From assembly GCA_021324295.1 (NCBI GenBank), contig JAJPJJ010000008.1:1-45717 (forward strand): a DNA stretch of 45,717 nucleotides, read 5' to 3'. The notes beneath the pieces are model-generated. The model was not told the DNA's origin. It did no database searches and saw only the letters and a program-made list of their open reading frames with translations. Every line of letters begins with the position of its first letter. Positions within the stretch are counted from its first letter, which is position 1. A program made the translations under genes and the position numbers. This stretch comes from Bacillota bacterium (GTDB lineage Bacteria > Sysuimicrobiota > Sysuimicrobiia > Sysuimicrobiales > Segetimicrobiaceae). Below, one piece after another: positions 8,610 through 16,471 of this stretch.

Positions 8610-9485
8610 CTACGCCCGGCCTCCCGCCCGCCGGTCCTCCAGGGCCCAGCGGAGCGCGCGCCGCGCGAGCGCCGCGCAGGCGTGGCGCCGGTACGCGGCG
8701 GTGCCGCGCACGTCGTCGATCGGCCGCGCCGCGCCGGCGACGCGCTGGGCCCATTCCTCGATCTCCCGCGGCGCGGGGAGCGCCGCGGGGTCGTCCCACG
8801 TGCCGGCCCGGGCCATCGCCTCCGCGGCGTACGCCTCGGCGTCCGGGGCGCGCAGCACGGTAGGGCCGACCGATCCGAGCGCCACGCGCACCGCCCGCTG
8901 CTCCTCGTCGAGGACGAGGCAGAGGCTCGCGATCGCGATGACCATCGCGTTTCTCGTCCCCACCTTGCTGAACGACCCCGGCCCGCGCGCGATCCGCCAG
9001 CGGGCGCCGAGGATCAGGCCGTCGGGGGGAAGCGCGGTCTGCTTCGGGCCGACGAGGAACTGCGCCCACGGAAGGGCGCGCGCCCCGTCCCGGGTCGCCA
9101 CCACGATCTCCGCGTCGTACGCCGCGAGCACCGGCAGCGCGTCGCCGGCCGGGGACGCCGTGCCGAGGTTCCCGCCGACGGTGCCGCGGTTGCGGATCTG
9201 CGGCGACCCGACGGCGCGGGACGCCTGCGCGAGCGGCACGCACTCCGGGAGCTCGGCGATGACCCGCGTGTAGCTCACCCCGGCTCCGAGGAAGACGGCA
9301 CCGTCCTCGCGCCCGCAGCGGCGCAGCTCCGCGAGGCGCGAGACGTCGAGCAGCGCGCGCGGCCGCCGGCGGTTGAGGTTCAGCTCCACCATGAGGTCCG
9401 TGCCGCCGGCGATCGGGACGGCATCGGGCCGCGCGGCCTTGATCTCGAGCGCCTCGTCTAGCGTGCGGGGGACGAAGACGTCCAT
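8610..9485 (-). CDS. Xanthine dehydrogenase, FAD-binding subunit
   Basis: This 291-residue protein is the FAD subunit (PucC/XdhB type) of the same molybdenum hydroxylase. FAD-binding motifs are PIAGGTDLMVELN near residues 24-36 and NRGTVGGNLGTASPAGD near residue 105. The C-terminal domain (CO dehydrogenase flavoprotein type) follows. It passes electrons on to NAD+ or another acceptor. It is the first gene of the leftward operon FAD - [2Fe-2S] - deaminase - Mo subunit - pucG, and the ATG at 9485 has an upstream GGAAGAGGG. The 123 nt between it and the MerR-like gene upstream may hold the operon promoter, but I see no clear -35/-10 pair. Confidence 0.95.
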   Translation of the reverse strand: MDVFVPRTLDEALEIKAARPDAVPIAGGTDLMVELNLNRRRPRALLDVSRLAELRRCGREDGAVFLGAGVSYTRVIAELPECVPLAQASRAVGSPQIRNRGTVGGNLGTASPAGDALPVLAAYDAEIVVATRDGARALPWAQFLVGPKQTALPPDGLILGARWRIARGPGSFSKVGTRNAMVIAIASLCLVLDEEQRAVRVALGSVGPTVLRAPDAEAYAAEAMARAGTWDDPAALPAPREIEEWAQRVAGAARPIDDVRGTAAYRRHACAALARRALRWALEDRRAGGRA

Positions 9486-9608
9486 CGTGCCCTCTTCCGG
9501 GATGCGGCGCCTGCCTGGCGCGTGCTCCTTGTACGTGTCCGCGTCCCCGCAGTCCTCCCCGCGCGTCCGGCCTCGGGGCGAGGGCGCCGCGCCGGCTGCG
9601 GGACGGGC

Positions 9609-10085
9609 TCAGGGGCCGGCGGGACCGGCCTCGCCGCCTTCGGCCGGCACGCGCTCGCGCAGCAGGTCCGCGCGCACCTGCGCGACCGACGCCGGCACCG
9701 GCCACAGGGAGATCTTCCGCCGGGGCGGCTCCCGGAGGAGCCCCGCCAGCTCGTCGAGCCGCATCACCGTCACGTCGCGGCCGATCGTGACGAAGAAGAG
9801 CGGGCCGCCTTGGCCGAGGAGCGCCGGCAGCCGACGCCAGAGCTGCCGCAGCGCGAGCGCGTAGGCGGACACCCGGGTGCCCTCCGCCCGCAGGTCGGCC
9901 AGCCACGCGAGCGCGATCACGTCCTCGGCGCTCCACTCGTGCCTGAGCCCGGTCTGCGTCCCCCGCCTCACCGATGGCGTCACGAGCCCCCTCTCCACCC
10001 ATCGCTCGACGGTCTGCTTCGGAAGGTGCATCCCCACGAGGCGACCCACCGCCCGTACGACGTCGCCGGTCTGAAATCCAGCCAC
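9609..10085 (-). CDS. MerR-like winged-helix transcriptional regulator
   Basis: This 158-residue protein has an N-terminal MerR-type helix-turn-helix: PKQTVERWVERGLVTPS is the recognition portion, followed by EWSAEDVIALAWLADLRAEGTRVSAY, which matches the second helix and wing of the family. The C-terminal part (ALRQLWRRLPALL, LFFVTIGRDVTVMRLDEL) does not match a ligand domain I recognise and has no cysteine pattern for metals. It lies immediately upstream of the xanthine dehydrogenase operon on the same strand, so it is a plausible local regulator of purine genes; that role is inferred from position only. It diverges from the Ku gene. Confidence 0.75.
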   Translation of the reverse strand: MAGFQTGDVVRAVGRLVGMHLPKQTVERWVERGLVTPSVRRGTQTGLRHEWSAEDVIALAWLADLRAEGTRVSAYALALRQLWRRLPALLGQGGPLFFVTIGRDVTVMRLDELAGLLREPPRRKISLWPVPASVAQVRADLLRERVPAEGGEAGPAGP

Positions 10086-10455
10086 CGCCTCACCCCTCGC
10101 TCATCGGTCTGCCGGCGCGCCTCCGCAGCAGCGGGCCGGTCCGCCTGCTCGCGCGCACGGCCGCGTGGCGCCGCCGCCGGTCGCGCGATCCGTCCCCCTC
10201 TCGCCACCCCCGTTTGCCGGCCCGCGGGCCGGCGAAGACCCGCCGCCTCGCCGCACGCCCCGGCCCGGGCCGCACGGGCCTCGCGCGCGGGCGTTTAGTC
10301 TCACGGATGAATCTCGATGCGGCCGCGCGCGGCGGCGCGCGCCGGGCGGACAAAGCCTCATAGACGAGACTATACCACTTGCCGCCGACTTGGGGTATCA
10401 TTGGAGCGGGCCGCCGGACAGCCGGCGGTTCCGGTCTCAATAGAATCTTTCTACT
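10086..10455. other. Divergent intergenic region between MerR-like gene and ku
   Basis: These 370 nt contain no convincing gene. Three structures are visible. One is a perfect 18-bp palindrome (GCCGGCCCG followed by its complement) at 10216-10233. Another is a separated 7-bp inverted repeat, TAGTCTC at 10296-10302 and GAGACTA at 10366-10372. The third is a more AT-rich stretch at 10360-10450 with possible -10 elements: TAGAAT at 10441-10446 for ku, and TATAGT read leftwards at 10369-10374 for the regulator. The -35 boxes are weak. The separated repeat could be regulator half-sites, and the GC palindrome could be a transcript hairpin. Both are inference. Confidence 0.4.
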
Positions 10456-11325
10456 GTGGGGGCGCCGGTGCGACCGATCTGGAGGGGGTACATCAGCTTC
10501 GGGCTCGTCACGATCCCGGTCAAGCTCTACGCCGCGACCGAGCAGAAGGACGTGCGGTTCCGGCTGCTGCACCGCACCTGTCTTTCCCCGATCAAGAACC
10601 AGCGATTCTGTCCCCACCACGAGCAGGTCATCGACTGGCACGACGTGGTGCGCGGGTACGAGGTGAGCAAGGGCCGGTTCGTGACGGTGACGGACGAGGA
10701 GCTGGACCAGGTCCCGATCGACACGACTGGCAACGTCAACATCGCGGGGTTCGTGGAGCTCGCCGAGATCGACCCCGTCTACTACGAGCGCGCGTACTAC
10801 GTCGCGCCGGACGACGGGGGGGCGAAGGCGTTCCTCCTGCTGCAGCAGGCGCTGCGGGAGACCGGCCGCGTCGCGCTGGGCAAGGTCGTGCTGCGGGAAA
10901 AGGAGCACCTCGTCACGATCCGCCCCTACCAGGACGCCATGGTGATGAACACCCTCTACTACGCGGACGAGGTACGCGCGCTGTCCGGCCTCGACGAGGT
11001 CCCGGTCAAAGCCGAGGTGCACCCGAACGAGCGGACGATGGCGGTCCAGCTCGTGAACAACCTCGCGACGGAGTTCCACGCCGAGGCGTTTCGCGACCGG
11101 TACCGCGAGGCGCTCCTCGAGATGATCAAAGCCAAGGCCGCCGGCGAGCCCGTGGAGGCTCCTCCGCCCGCGGCCCCGGGGAAGGTCGTGGACCTCATGG
11201 ACGCGCTGCGGCGCAGCGTGGAGATGGCACAACGCAAGCGGGGCGAGGCGACCCCGGACGCCGGCAGGGCGCCCCGGCGGCGCCGGCAGGCCGCGGCCGG
11301 GGGGCTGCGCGAGCGGCCGCGGTAG
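10456..11325 (+). CDS. ku: Ku protein, non-homologous end-joining
   Basis: This 289-residue bacterial Ku homodimer subunit binds DNA double-strand ends and recruits the ligase LigD. The N-terminus RPIWRGYISFGLVTIPVKLYAAT is split by no insertions and is highly typical. The beta-barrel core continues to LVNNLATEFHAEAFRDRYREAL, and the C-terminal tail is short, basic and rich in arginine and lysine (RKRGEATPDAGRAPRRRR), as in other bacterial Ku proteins. GTG at 10456 is used here; GTG at 10468 (VRPIWRGY) is an equally good start, with a GGGGG run 5 nt before it. No ligD is seen in the window. The gene stands alone between purine genes. Confidence 0.95.
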   Translation: MGAPVRPIWRGYISFGLVTIPVKLYAATEQKDVRFRLLHRTCLSPIKNQRFCPHHEQVIDWHDVVRGYEVSKGRFVTVTDEELDQVPIDTTGNVNIAGFVELAEIDPVYYERAYYVAPDDGGAKAFLLLQQALRETGRVALGKVVLREKEHLVTIRPYQDAMVMNTLYYADEVRALSGLDEVPVKAEVHPNERTMAVQLVNNLATEFHAEAFRDRYREALLEMIKAKAAGEPVEAPPPAAPGKVVDLMDALRRSVEMAQRKRGEATPDAGRAPRRRRQAAAGGLRERPR

Positions 11326-11358
11326 AGCCTTGGGCGCGAGGTCCCCGGCGCGCCGCCG

Positions 11359-12153
11359 CTACCGCTTGAGGACCAGCCCGATCACGCCGTACGGGGGCCG
11401 GGGATCCGCGTAGACGGTGCGCCCCGCCTCCCCCGGCGACGCGCACGCGGCGTCCCACGTGCGGTTCTCCGCCTCGAACGACACCTCGACGATGCTGGGG
11501 CAGCGCGCGAGGATCCGCTGGCCCATCTCGTGCACGAGGTGCTGGATCGAGCGCGAGGGGAACTCGTCGAACGTGGCCGCCGCAAGACCGCGCACCTGCT
11601 CGCTCGGCACGCGCTCGTCGAAGCTCCGGTGGCGCCAGTACACGTTCAGGTGGACGAACAGAGGCCGGTCGTGCGTCTCCGGCAGCGTCGTGTACCGGTC
11701 CCGCACGAACCCGGCGAACGAGCTGCCGGTCACCTTGATGAGGCGCAGGCCCTCGCGGCCGCAGCGGTGGTCGAGGATCCCGTCCGTGCCCATCACGAGG
11801 TCGATCGCCCCGTAATCGGCGCGCGCCCGGCTGTAGAGCACCGTGCCCTCGCGGACGAACGGCACCTCCCGGGCGCGCAGCCGGATCCGCTCGATGTGGG
11901 GGTACGTCGCCAGGAAGCGGCGCCCTACCACCGCGCCGAACTCCTCCAGCGACTCGCCATCGTACTCCAGCGCCATCGCGTGGATGAAGTTCTTCATCGA
12001 GTCGGTCGCCACGATGGGCGCGTTGTCGCCCTCGGTCCACGCGGGGCGCAGGCGGTCGCCGGAGGCGTCGATCGCGACCTCCCCGGCGAAGAGCCGGTGG
12101 CGGCCGTCCACCCGGTAGAACCGGACCGCGGCCTTGCCGTAGTGGATCCTCAT
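11359..12153 (-). CDS. pucL: Factor-independent urate hydroxylase (urate oxidase, PucL C-terminal type)
   Basis: This 264-residue cofactor-free uricase oxidises urate to 5-hydroxyisourate. The conserved VATDSMKNFI segment carries the Thr-Asp pair of the active site. The C-terminal block SIVEVSFEAENRTWD and PRPPYGVIGL match the Bacillus PucL branch rather than eukaryotic uricases. It is somewhat short compared with the roughly 300 residues usual for the family. The ATG at 12153 overlaps the OHCU decarboxylase stop by 4 bp. In B. subtilis these two activities are one fused protein, in the same order; here they are separate. It ends 33 nt from the convergent ku gene. Confidence 0.92.
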   Translation of the reverse strand: MRIHYGKAAVRFYRVDGRHRLFAGEVAIDASGDRLRPAWTEGDNAPIVATDSMKNFIHAMALEYDGESLEEFGAVVGRRFLATYPHIERIRLRAREVPFVREGTVLYSRARADYGAIDLVMGTDGILDHRCGREGLRLIKVTGSSFAGFVRDRYTTLPETHDRPLFVHLNVYWRHRSFDERVPSEQVRGLAAATFDEFPSRSIQHLVHEMGQRILARCPSIVEVSFEAENRTWDAACASPGEAGRTVYADPRPPYGVIGLVLKR

Positions 12154-12602
12154 CCGTCCCCCGTCCCCCCGCGCCGGTAACGGTCGCGCGCGATCGCGAC
12201 GAGCTCGGCCAGTCCGGTCCGGAGCTCCTCCTCGCGGGTGCGCCGGAGGCGCTCGCGCAGCACGCGGAGGATCGCGGACCGGGGCCGCCGGTTCACGAAC
12301 ACCACGAAGCGGAAGCCGAAGCGATCCTCGTAGAGCCGGTTGAGCCGGGCCAGCTCGGCCAGCACCGCCGGGTCCTGCTCCGTCCCCTGTTCCCTCGCCG
12401 AGGCCGGCGACGCCGCCGGCTCGCCGATGCGGGGATGAGCGCCGAGCGCCTCCACGAGCTCCTCTTCGGGGACCTCGCGCCACAGGCCCGCGGGGTCGCC
12501 CAGCGGATCCTCGCGCCGGGCGAGCCGCTCCACCAGGCGGGTCCTCCCCTCGAAGAGGCGCGCGAGCGCGTCGGCGCTCAGCTTCCGCGGTAGATCGTGC
12601 AT
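12150..12602 (-). CDS. uraD: 2-oxo-4-hydroxy-4-carboxy-5-ureidoimidazoline (OHCU) decarboxylase
   Basis: This 150-residue protein carries out the third step from urate, decarboxylating OHCU to S-allantoin. The signature ALGAHPRIGEP contains the catalytic histidine, followed by a SAREQ segment and DRFGFRFVVFVNRR, which match the family. The ATG at 12602 lies inside the end of the hydroxyisourate hydrolase gene (25-bp overlap), and the stop overlaps the uricase start. The open frame upstream of 12602 is a shadow of the hydrolase gene. Overlaps on both sides imply translational coupling of the three urate-to-allantoin enzymes. Confidence 0.93.
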   Translation of the reverse strand: MHDLPRKLSADALARLFEGRTRLVERLARREDPLGDPAGLWREVPEEELVEALGAHPRIGEPAASPASAREQGTEQDPAVLAELARLNRLYEDRFGFRFVVFVNRRPRSAILRVLRERLRRTREEELRTGLAELVAIARDRYRRGGTGDG

Positions 12603-12889
12603 GCGTACGGCGAGACGAGCAGCGGGATGTGGTAGTGCCGCCCGGCGTCGGCGACCGGGAGCTCCACCTCGAGCCGCGAGATGAGCCGGGACGGCACGTG
12701 GAACACCAGGCGGTACGTCCCCGCGGCGAGCGGGCCCCGCACGAGGTCGGGGATCCGGCCGTCGGCGTCGGTCTCCTGGGACGACAGCAGCGCGCCGTCG
12801 CGGTACAGCTCCACCCGGACGCCCGCGGCCGGCGCGCCGCGCTGCGTGTCCAGGACGTGCGTGGAGATCGAGGGATGCGATGCGCGCAC
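12578..12889 (-). CDS. pucM: 5-hydroxyisourate hydrolase (transthyretin-like)
   Basis: This transthyretin-fold enzyme of about 103 residues hydrolyses 5-hydroxyisourate to OHCU. Diagnostic features are the N-terminal SISTHVLDTQRGAPA with the catalytic histidine, the AGRHYHIPLLVSPYAC strand, and the C-terminal YRGS signature. I chose GTG at 12889 because a GGTGA Shine-Dalgarno lies 5 nt upstream; GTG at 12898 is the alternative and adds three residues. Codons further upstream are open but unlike the family. It is the first gene of the leftward hydrolase - decarboxylase - uricase operon and is divergent from the BMP-protein gene. Confidence 0.93.
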   Translation of the reverse strand: MRASHPSISTHVLDTQRGAPAAGVRVELYRDGALLSSQETDADGRIPDLVRGPLAAGTYRLVFHVPSRLISRLEVELPVADAGRHYHIPLLVSPYACTIYRGS

Positions 12890-13044
12890 GGGTCTCACCC
12901 GGCCGCGTGACCGGTCCCCGTCTCTGTACGTGCCCGCGCTCGGCCACTCCTCCCGGGAGGACCCGGTGCCGTGGGCACGAATCGGTACGCAGCGCCGCCC
13001 GGGTGCGGCGGGGAGCGCACAGGTCGCTGCGGGGAGGGGTGCGG
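12890..13044. promoter_or_regulatory. Divergent purine-operon control region with palindromes
   Basis: This 155-nt region separates the start of the urate operon (leftwards) from the BMP solute-binding gene (rightwards). It contains a perfect 14-bp palindrome TCCTCCCGGGAGGA at 12948-12961. Five nucleotides on is an interrupted repeat GTGCC-GTG-GGCAC at 12966-12978. Their central position makes them candidate operator sites for joint control of uptake and breakdown. No clear sigma-70 hexamers are seen, so the promoters themselves remain unplaced. Confidence 0.45.
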
Positions 13045-14136
13045 ATGCGCGCGTGGGAACGCCGGCTCGGCGGACTGCTCGTCGGTCTCGCGGTCCTGGC
13101 CCTGGTCGCCGGCCCATCGCTGGGTGCCGGGGCGCCCAAGCTCAAGGTCGCGTTCGTCTACGTCGGGCCCGTGGGCGATGCGGGGTGGACCTACGAGCAC
13201 GACCAGGGCCGGAAGTACCTCGAGGCCCACGACCCCCGCGTCACGACGACCGCGGTCGAGAACGTGGCGGAGGGCGCCGACTCCGAGCGCGTCTTCACCG
13301 ACCTCGCGCGCAAGGGCTACCGGCTCATCGTCGGCACATCCTTCGGCTACATGGATCCGATGGTCAAGGTCGCCGGGGAGTTCCCCGCGGTGGACTTCGT
13401 GCACATCTCCGGCTTCAAGCGGGCGAAGAATCTGGCGACGGCGTTCGGCAAGATCGAGCAGCCACGGTACCTCACGGGCCTCGTCGCCGGCAAGATGACC
13501 AGGACCAATGTGATCGGCTACGTCGCGGCGCATCCGATCCCCGAGGTGATCCGCGGCATCGACGCGTTCGCGCTCGGCGTGCGGGCAACGAACCCCCGGG
13601 CCACCGTCCGCGTCGTGTGGTCCAACACCTGGTACGACCCGGCCCAGGAGAAGGAGGCCGCGGAGAGCCTGCTCAACGCCGGCGCCGACGTGATCGCGCA
13701 GCACCAGGACTCCCCCGCCGCGGTGCAGGCGGCGGCGGCACGGGGCAAGTACGCGGTCGGCTACAACTCGGACATGAGCCGCTTCGGGCCGAAGGCGTTC
13801 CTCACCGCCCCGGTGTGGCACTGGGGACCGATGTACGTGTACCTCGCGAGACAGGTCGAGGCCGGGACGTTCAAGGGCGAGGACCTGTGGTGGGGCATGG
13901 ACAAGGGCGTCGTCGACATCGCGCCGCTCGGCCCGATGGTGCCGGCGTCGGTCCGCGGCCTGGTCGAGGCGAAGCGGAAGGCGATGATCGCCGGAACGTT
14001 CGACGAGTTCGCGGGACCGATCAAGGACCAGTCCGGGACGGTGAGGGTGCCGGCGGGCGGGACGCTCGACCACGCGGCCCAGCTCTCGCTCAACTGGTTC
14101 GTGCAGGGCGTCGTGGGGACGATCCCGTCGAAGTAG
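13045..14136 (+). CDS. BMP-family ABC transporter substrate-binding protein
   Basis: This 363-residue secreted binding protein belongs to the BMP/PnrA family, whose known members bind nucleosides or purines. Basic residues (MRAWERR) and a hydrophobic segment to about residue 28 form a signal peptide. There is no lipobox cysteine, so it is probably a free periplasmic protein. The mature part shows KVAFVYVGPVGDAGWTYEH (the family's opening strand), IVGTSFGYMD, GYVAAHPIPEVIRGI and VWSNTWYDPAQEKEAAESL. The ATG at 13045 has a GGGGAGGGG Shine-Dalgarno. It faces away from the urate operon and is likely to serve the ATPase and permeases at 1-2658, about 10 kb away. Confidence 0.93.
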   Translation: MRAWERRLGGLLVGLAVLALVAGPSLGAGAPKLKVAFVYVGPVGDAGWTYEHDQGRKYLEAHDPRVTTTAVENVAEGADSERVFTDLARKGYRLIVGTSFGYMDPMVKVAGEFPAVDFVHISGFKRAKNLATAFGKIEQPRYLTGLVAGKMTRTNVIGYVAAHPIPEVIRGIDAFALGVRATNPRATVRVVWSNTWYDPAQEKEAAESLLNAGADVIAQHQDSPAAVQAAAARGKYAVGYNSDMSRFGPKAFLTAPVWHWGPMYVYLARQVEAGTFKGEDLWWGMDKGVVDIAPLGPMVPASVRGLVEAKRKAMIAGTFDEFAGPIKDQSGTVRVPAGGTLDHAAQLSLNWFVQGVVGTIPSK

Positions 14137-14200
14137 CGGCGGCGGGCAGGGCGCCGGCCTCGCCCGGGCCCGGTCCGCGCCCTCGGCGGAGCGCGCGTCG

Positions 14201-15097
14201 GTGATCGTCCTCCCCCTCCCCCGGCCGTTCAGCGTCGGCCGCACGCTCGCCTTCCTCCACACGTCCTCCCTGCGGACCCCGTACCACTTCGACCACGCGC
14301 GCCGTCTCCGCCGCCTGGTCCGGTTCGGCGGACGGGCGTCCGTCGTCGAGTTTGCGTTCGACGAGCCCGAGGCGCGCCTGCGGGCGCGCGTCCTGGGAAG
14401 CGCCGCGGGCGACGGGCGGGCGGCGGCGCTGCGCCGGCTCGCGACCCACGTGTGGAGCCTCGACGACGACCTGGCCCGCGGGTACAGGGTCCTGAGGGGC
14501 GATCCGCTGATGGCGCCCCTCGTCGGACGGTGCGCCGGGCTCCGCAACGTCCGGACGCCGGGGCTCTACGAGGCGCTCCTCACCGCGGTCCTCGGGCAGC
14601 AGATCAGCGTGGCGGCCGCGGAATCGCTCCGCCGGCGGCTGATGGAGGCGCTGGGCGATCGGAGGACGAGCGGCGGGGTCGCCTACCTCGGCTATCCCGC
14701 GCCGAGGCGCCTGCGCGCCGCGTCGCCGGGTGCCCTCCAGGCTCTCGGGTTGAGCCGCCAGAAGGCGCGCTACGTGCGGGAGATCGCCGACCGGGCGGTC
14801 GCCGACCGGCTGGATGCGGCGGCCTTCGACGGGCTCTCCGACGAGCGGGCGGTGGAGCAGCTGCGCGAGATCCCGGGGGTCGGCCGGTGGACCGCGGAGA
14901 TCGCGCTGATGCGCGGGCTGGGCCGGCGGGATATCTTTCCCGCGGGAGACCTCGGGCTCGCGCTGGCCGTGCAACGGCTCCAGCGACGGGCGACGCGGCC
15001 GGAGGAGCCCGAGCTCCGCTCGCTCGCCGAGCGGTGGGCGGGATGGCGCAGCTACGCGGCCCTCTACCTCTGGTGGTCGCTGGGGATCAACGCGTAG
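14201..15097 (+). CDS. AlkA-like DNA-3-methyladenine glycosylase II
   Basis: This 298-residue DNA glycosylase has the AlkA arrangement: an N-terminal beta domain, then a helix-hairpin-helix glycosylase domain. The latter begins around LYEALLTAVLGQQISVAAAESL. The HhH motif is LREIPGVGRWTAEIALMRGL and the catalytic aspartate is D250 in FPAGDLGL. It removes alkylated bases from DNA. The GTG at 14201 starts directly at the conserved PLPRPFSVGRTLAF, as in other family members, which do not carry the Ada domains. It is 64 nt after the BMP gene and convergent with the cupredoxin gene. Together with ku it makes a loose DNA-repair presence, not an operon. Confidence 0.9.
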   Translation: MIVLPLPRPFSVGRTLAFLHTSSLRTPYHFDHARRLRRLVRFGGRASVVEFAFDEPEARLRARVLGSAAGDGRAAALRRLATHVWSLDDDLARGYRVLRGDPLMAPLVGRCAGLRNVRTPGLYEALLTAVLGQQISVAAAESLRRRLMEALGDRRTSGGVAYLGYPAPRRLRAASPGALQALGLSRQKARYVREIADRAVADRLDAAAFDGLSDERAVEQLREIPGVGRWTAEIALMRGLGRRDIFPAGDLGLALAVQRLQRRATRPEEPELRSLAERWAGWRSYAALYLWWSLGINA

Positions 15098-15176
15098 CGC
15101 CGGACGTCCTGCTCGGTCATGGCGCACACCGGCGGCGCGCTGTCGGCTGACCGTGGCGCCGGCCCGCCGCCGCTAC

Positions 15177-15656
15177 CTACCGCACCTCGATCGTGCCCTG
15201 CATCCCGGCCTCCCGGTGTCCCTCGATCGTGCACGCGAACGGGAAGCGGCCCCGCACCCGCGGCACGAACGCCACGGCGGCGGTGGCGCCCGGATCCAGC
15301 CGGACGACGTCGAGGCCGGGGGCGTCGATGTGGAGCCCGGCGCCGACGACGGTCACCGGCACCCGGCGCAGGTAGCCGGTCTCGAACTGATGCGCGAGCT
15401 GGCCCCGGTTGACGAACACCAGCCGCACGCCGTCGCCGGCGCGGAGGCGGACGACCGCCGGGCGGAACGCGAATTCCGACATCTCGACGCGCACCGACCG
15501 CGGGCCCTCAGCCGCCGTGCGGACGGCAGGCAGTGCCAGCAGCAGGAGGACGCAGACGGCGCGCGTCGTCCACGCGCGGCGGGGAGGCCGCCGGGTCCCG
15601 CGCAGGCTCCGGGACCCGGTCGCCCCCAGCGTTCCTGCGGTCGGCCTGGCTTCCAT
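15177..15656 (-). CDS. Secreted cupredoxin-domain protein
   Basis: This 159-residue protein has a basic N-terminal region and a hydrophobic segment at about 34-48 (VCVLLLLALPAV), so it is exported or anchored by its signal. The rest is one plastocyanin/azurin-like cupredoxin domain. Type 1 copper ligands are visible as H89 in QLAHQFE, then C142, H147 and M152 in CTIEGHREAGM. The ligand spacing is intact, so copper binding is likely and the role is electron transfer or copper handling outside the cytoplasm. The start is uncertain: the first 30 residues are long for a signal n-region. It is the last gene of the leftward group below the LuxR-type regulator. Confidence 0.85.
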   Translation of the reverse strand: MEARPTAGTLGATGSRSLRGTRRPPRRAWTTRAVCVLLLLALPAVRTAAEGPRSVRVEMSEFAFRPAVVRLRAGDGVRLVFVNRGQLAHQFETGYLRRVPVTVVGAGLHIDAPGLDVVRLDPGATAAVAFVPRVRGRFPFACTIEGHREAGMQGTIEVR

Positions 15657-15749
15657 GTCCCGCCGGGCCCCGCGAGCGCTGCCGGGCGCGTCCGGTGGCC
15701 CTTCGAGGTGCCCGGGCAGGATCCCGTGCCTCCGGCCCGGGCACCTCGC

Positions 15750-16352
15750 TCAGTCGTTGTTGAACGGCGTGAGCAGCGGGTTGAACTCGGCGAACATCCC
15801 GCTCGGGTTGGGGTACCACACCCAGATGTGGAACGTCACGAGCGGCGGGTGCCAGAAGTTGAACGCGGCCCCGGTCTTCGGGTTCGTCTTGGCGCACTGC
15901 GCCTGGGAGGCGGCCGTGACGAACGAGCCGTCCGTGTAGTGGCACGCCGCGCCAAACGACCCGTACCGAGCTCCGGGGAGCGGCGGCGTCGCCGGCTTCT
16001 TGGGCCAGACCCACTCGATCGCCACGAGCTGCCACGCCTCGCCCCTGCGGACGTAGACGAGGATCGGGGGCTTGGTGACGTCGAACCCCTCGACCTTCGG
16101 GTTGAGGAAGTGGTAGCCCATGTTGGGGATCATCGTCGTGATGATCCCGTAGCCGTCGGCCTTGGCCCGCTCGAGATCCGTCGCGTACTTCGCGGTCGCC
16201 AGCCGCGCCGCCGACAGCTTGGCGACGACCCCGGGCGCCACCGTGGCCTGGGCGCCCATCTCCATCGGGGCCGCCCGGGCCGGGAGGCCGCCTCCGCCGG
16301 CCAGCACGGCGGCCAGGAACGCTACGAGACCGGCCAGTGCGATCGTGCGCAT
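15750..16352 (-). CDS. Secreted protein of unknown function (200 aa)
   Basis: This 200-residue protein has a clear signal peptide (MRTIALAGLVAFLAAVLAGG, cleavage probably near ARA-APM). The ATG at 16352 has a strong GGGGGTGGAG upstream; the frame continues upstream only as a shadow of the LuxR-type gene. The mature part holds IITTMIPNMGYHFLNP, PPILVYVRRGEAWQL, GSFGAACHYTDGSF and FNFWHPPLVTFHIWVWYPNP. It is rich in tryptophan, tyrosine and histidine, with two cysteines (ACHY, AQCAK) that may form a disulphide. I recall similar secreted proteins of unknown role in actinobacteria-like genomes, but no function. Its neighbours are a cupredoxin and a DUF4242 protein. Confidence 0.85.
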   Translation of the reverse strand: MRTIALAGLVAFLAAVLAGGGGLPARAAPMEMGAQATVAPGVVAKLSAARLATAKYATDLERAKADGYGIITTMIPNMGYHFLNPKVEGFDVTKPPILVYVRRGEAWQLVAIEWVWPKKPATPPLPGARYGSFGAACHYTDGSFVTAASQAQCAKTNPKTGAAFNFWHPPLVTFHIWVWYPNPSGMFAEFNPLLTPFNND

Positions 16353-16471
16353 CGACTCCACCCCCTGCAGCGTTGCGTGCCGAGCACAGGGCTGCATTCG
16401 CCGCGCCTGCTCCCCGACCGCCGATCCCCGTCCCCGCGCGTCCCGAGCCGGACCGGGGGTCGACCGCCGGG

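Noticed and set aside
12881-13044. Upstream N-terminal extension of the BMP protein and of the hydroxyisourate hydrolase
   Set aside because: Both frames are open through the divergent gap, but the residues are not family-like and the ribosome sites point to 13045 and 12889.
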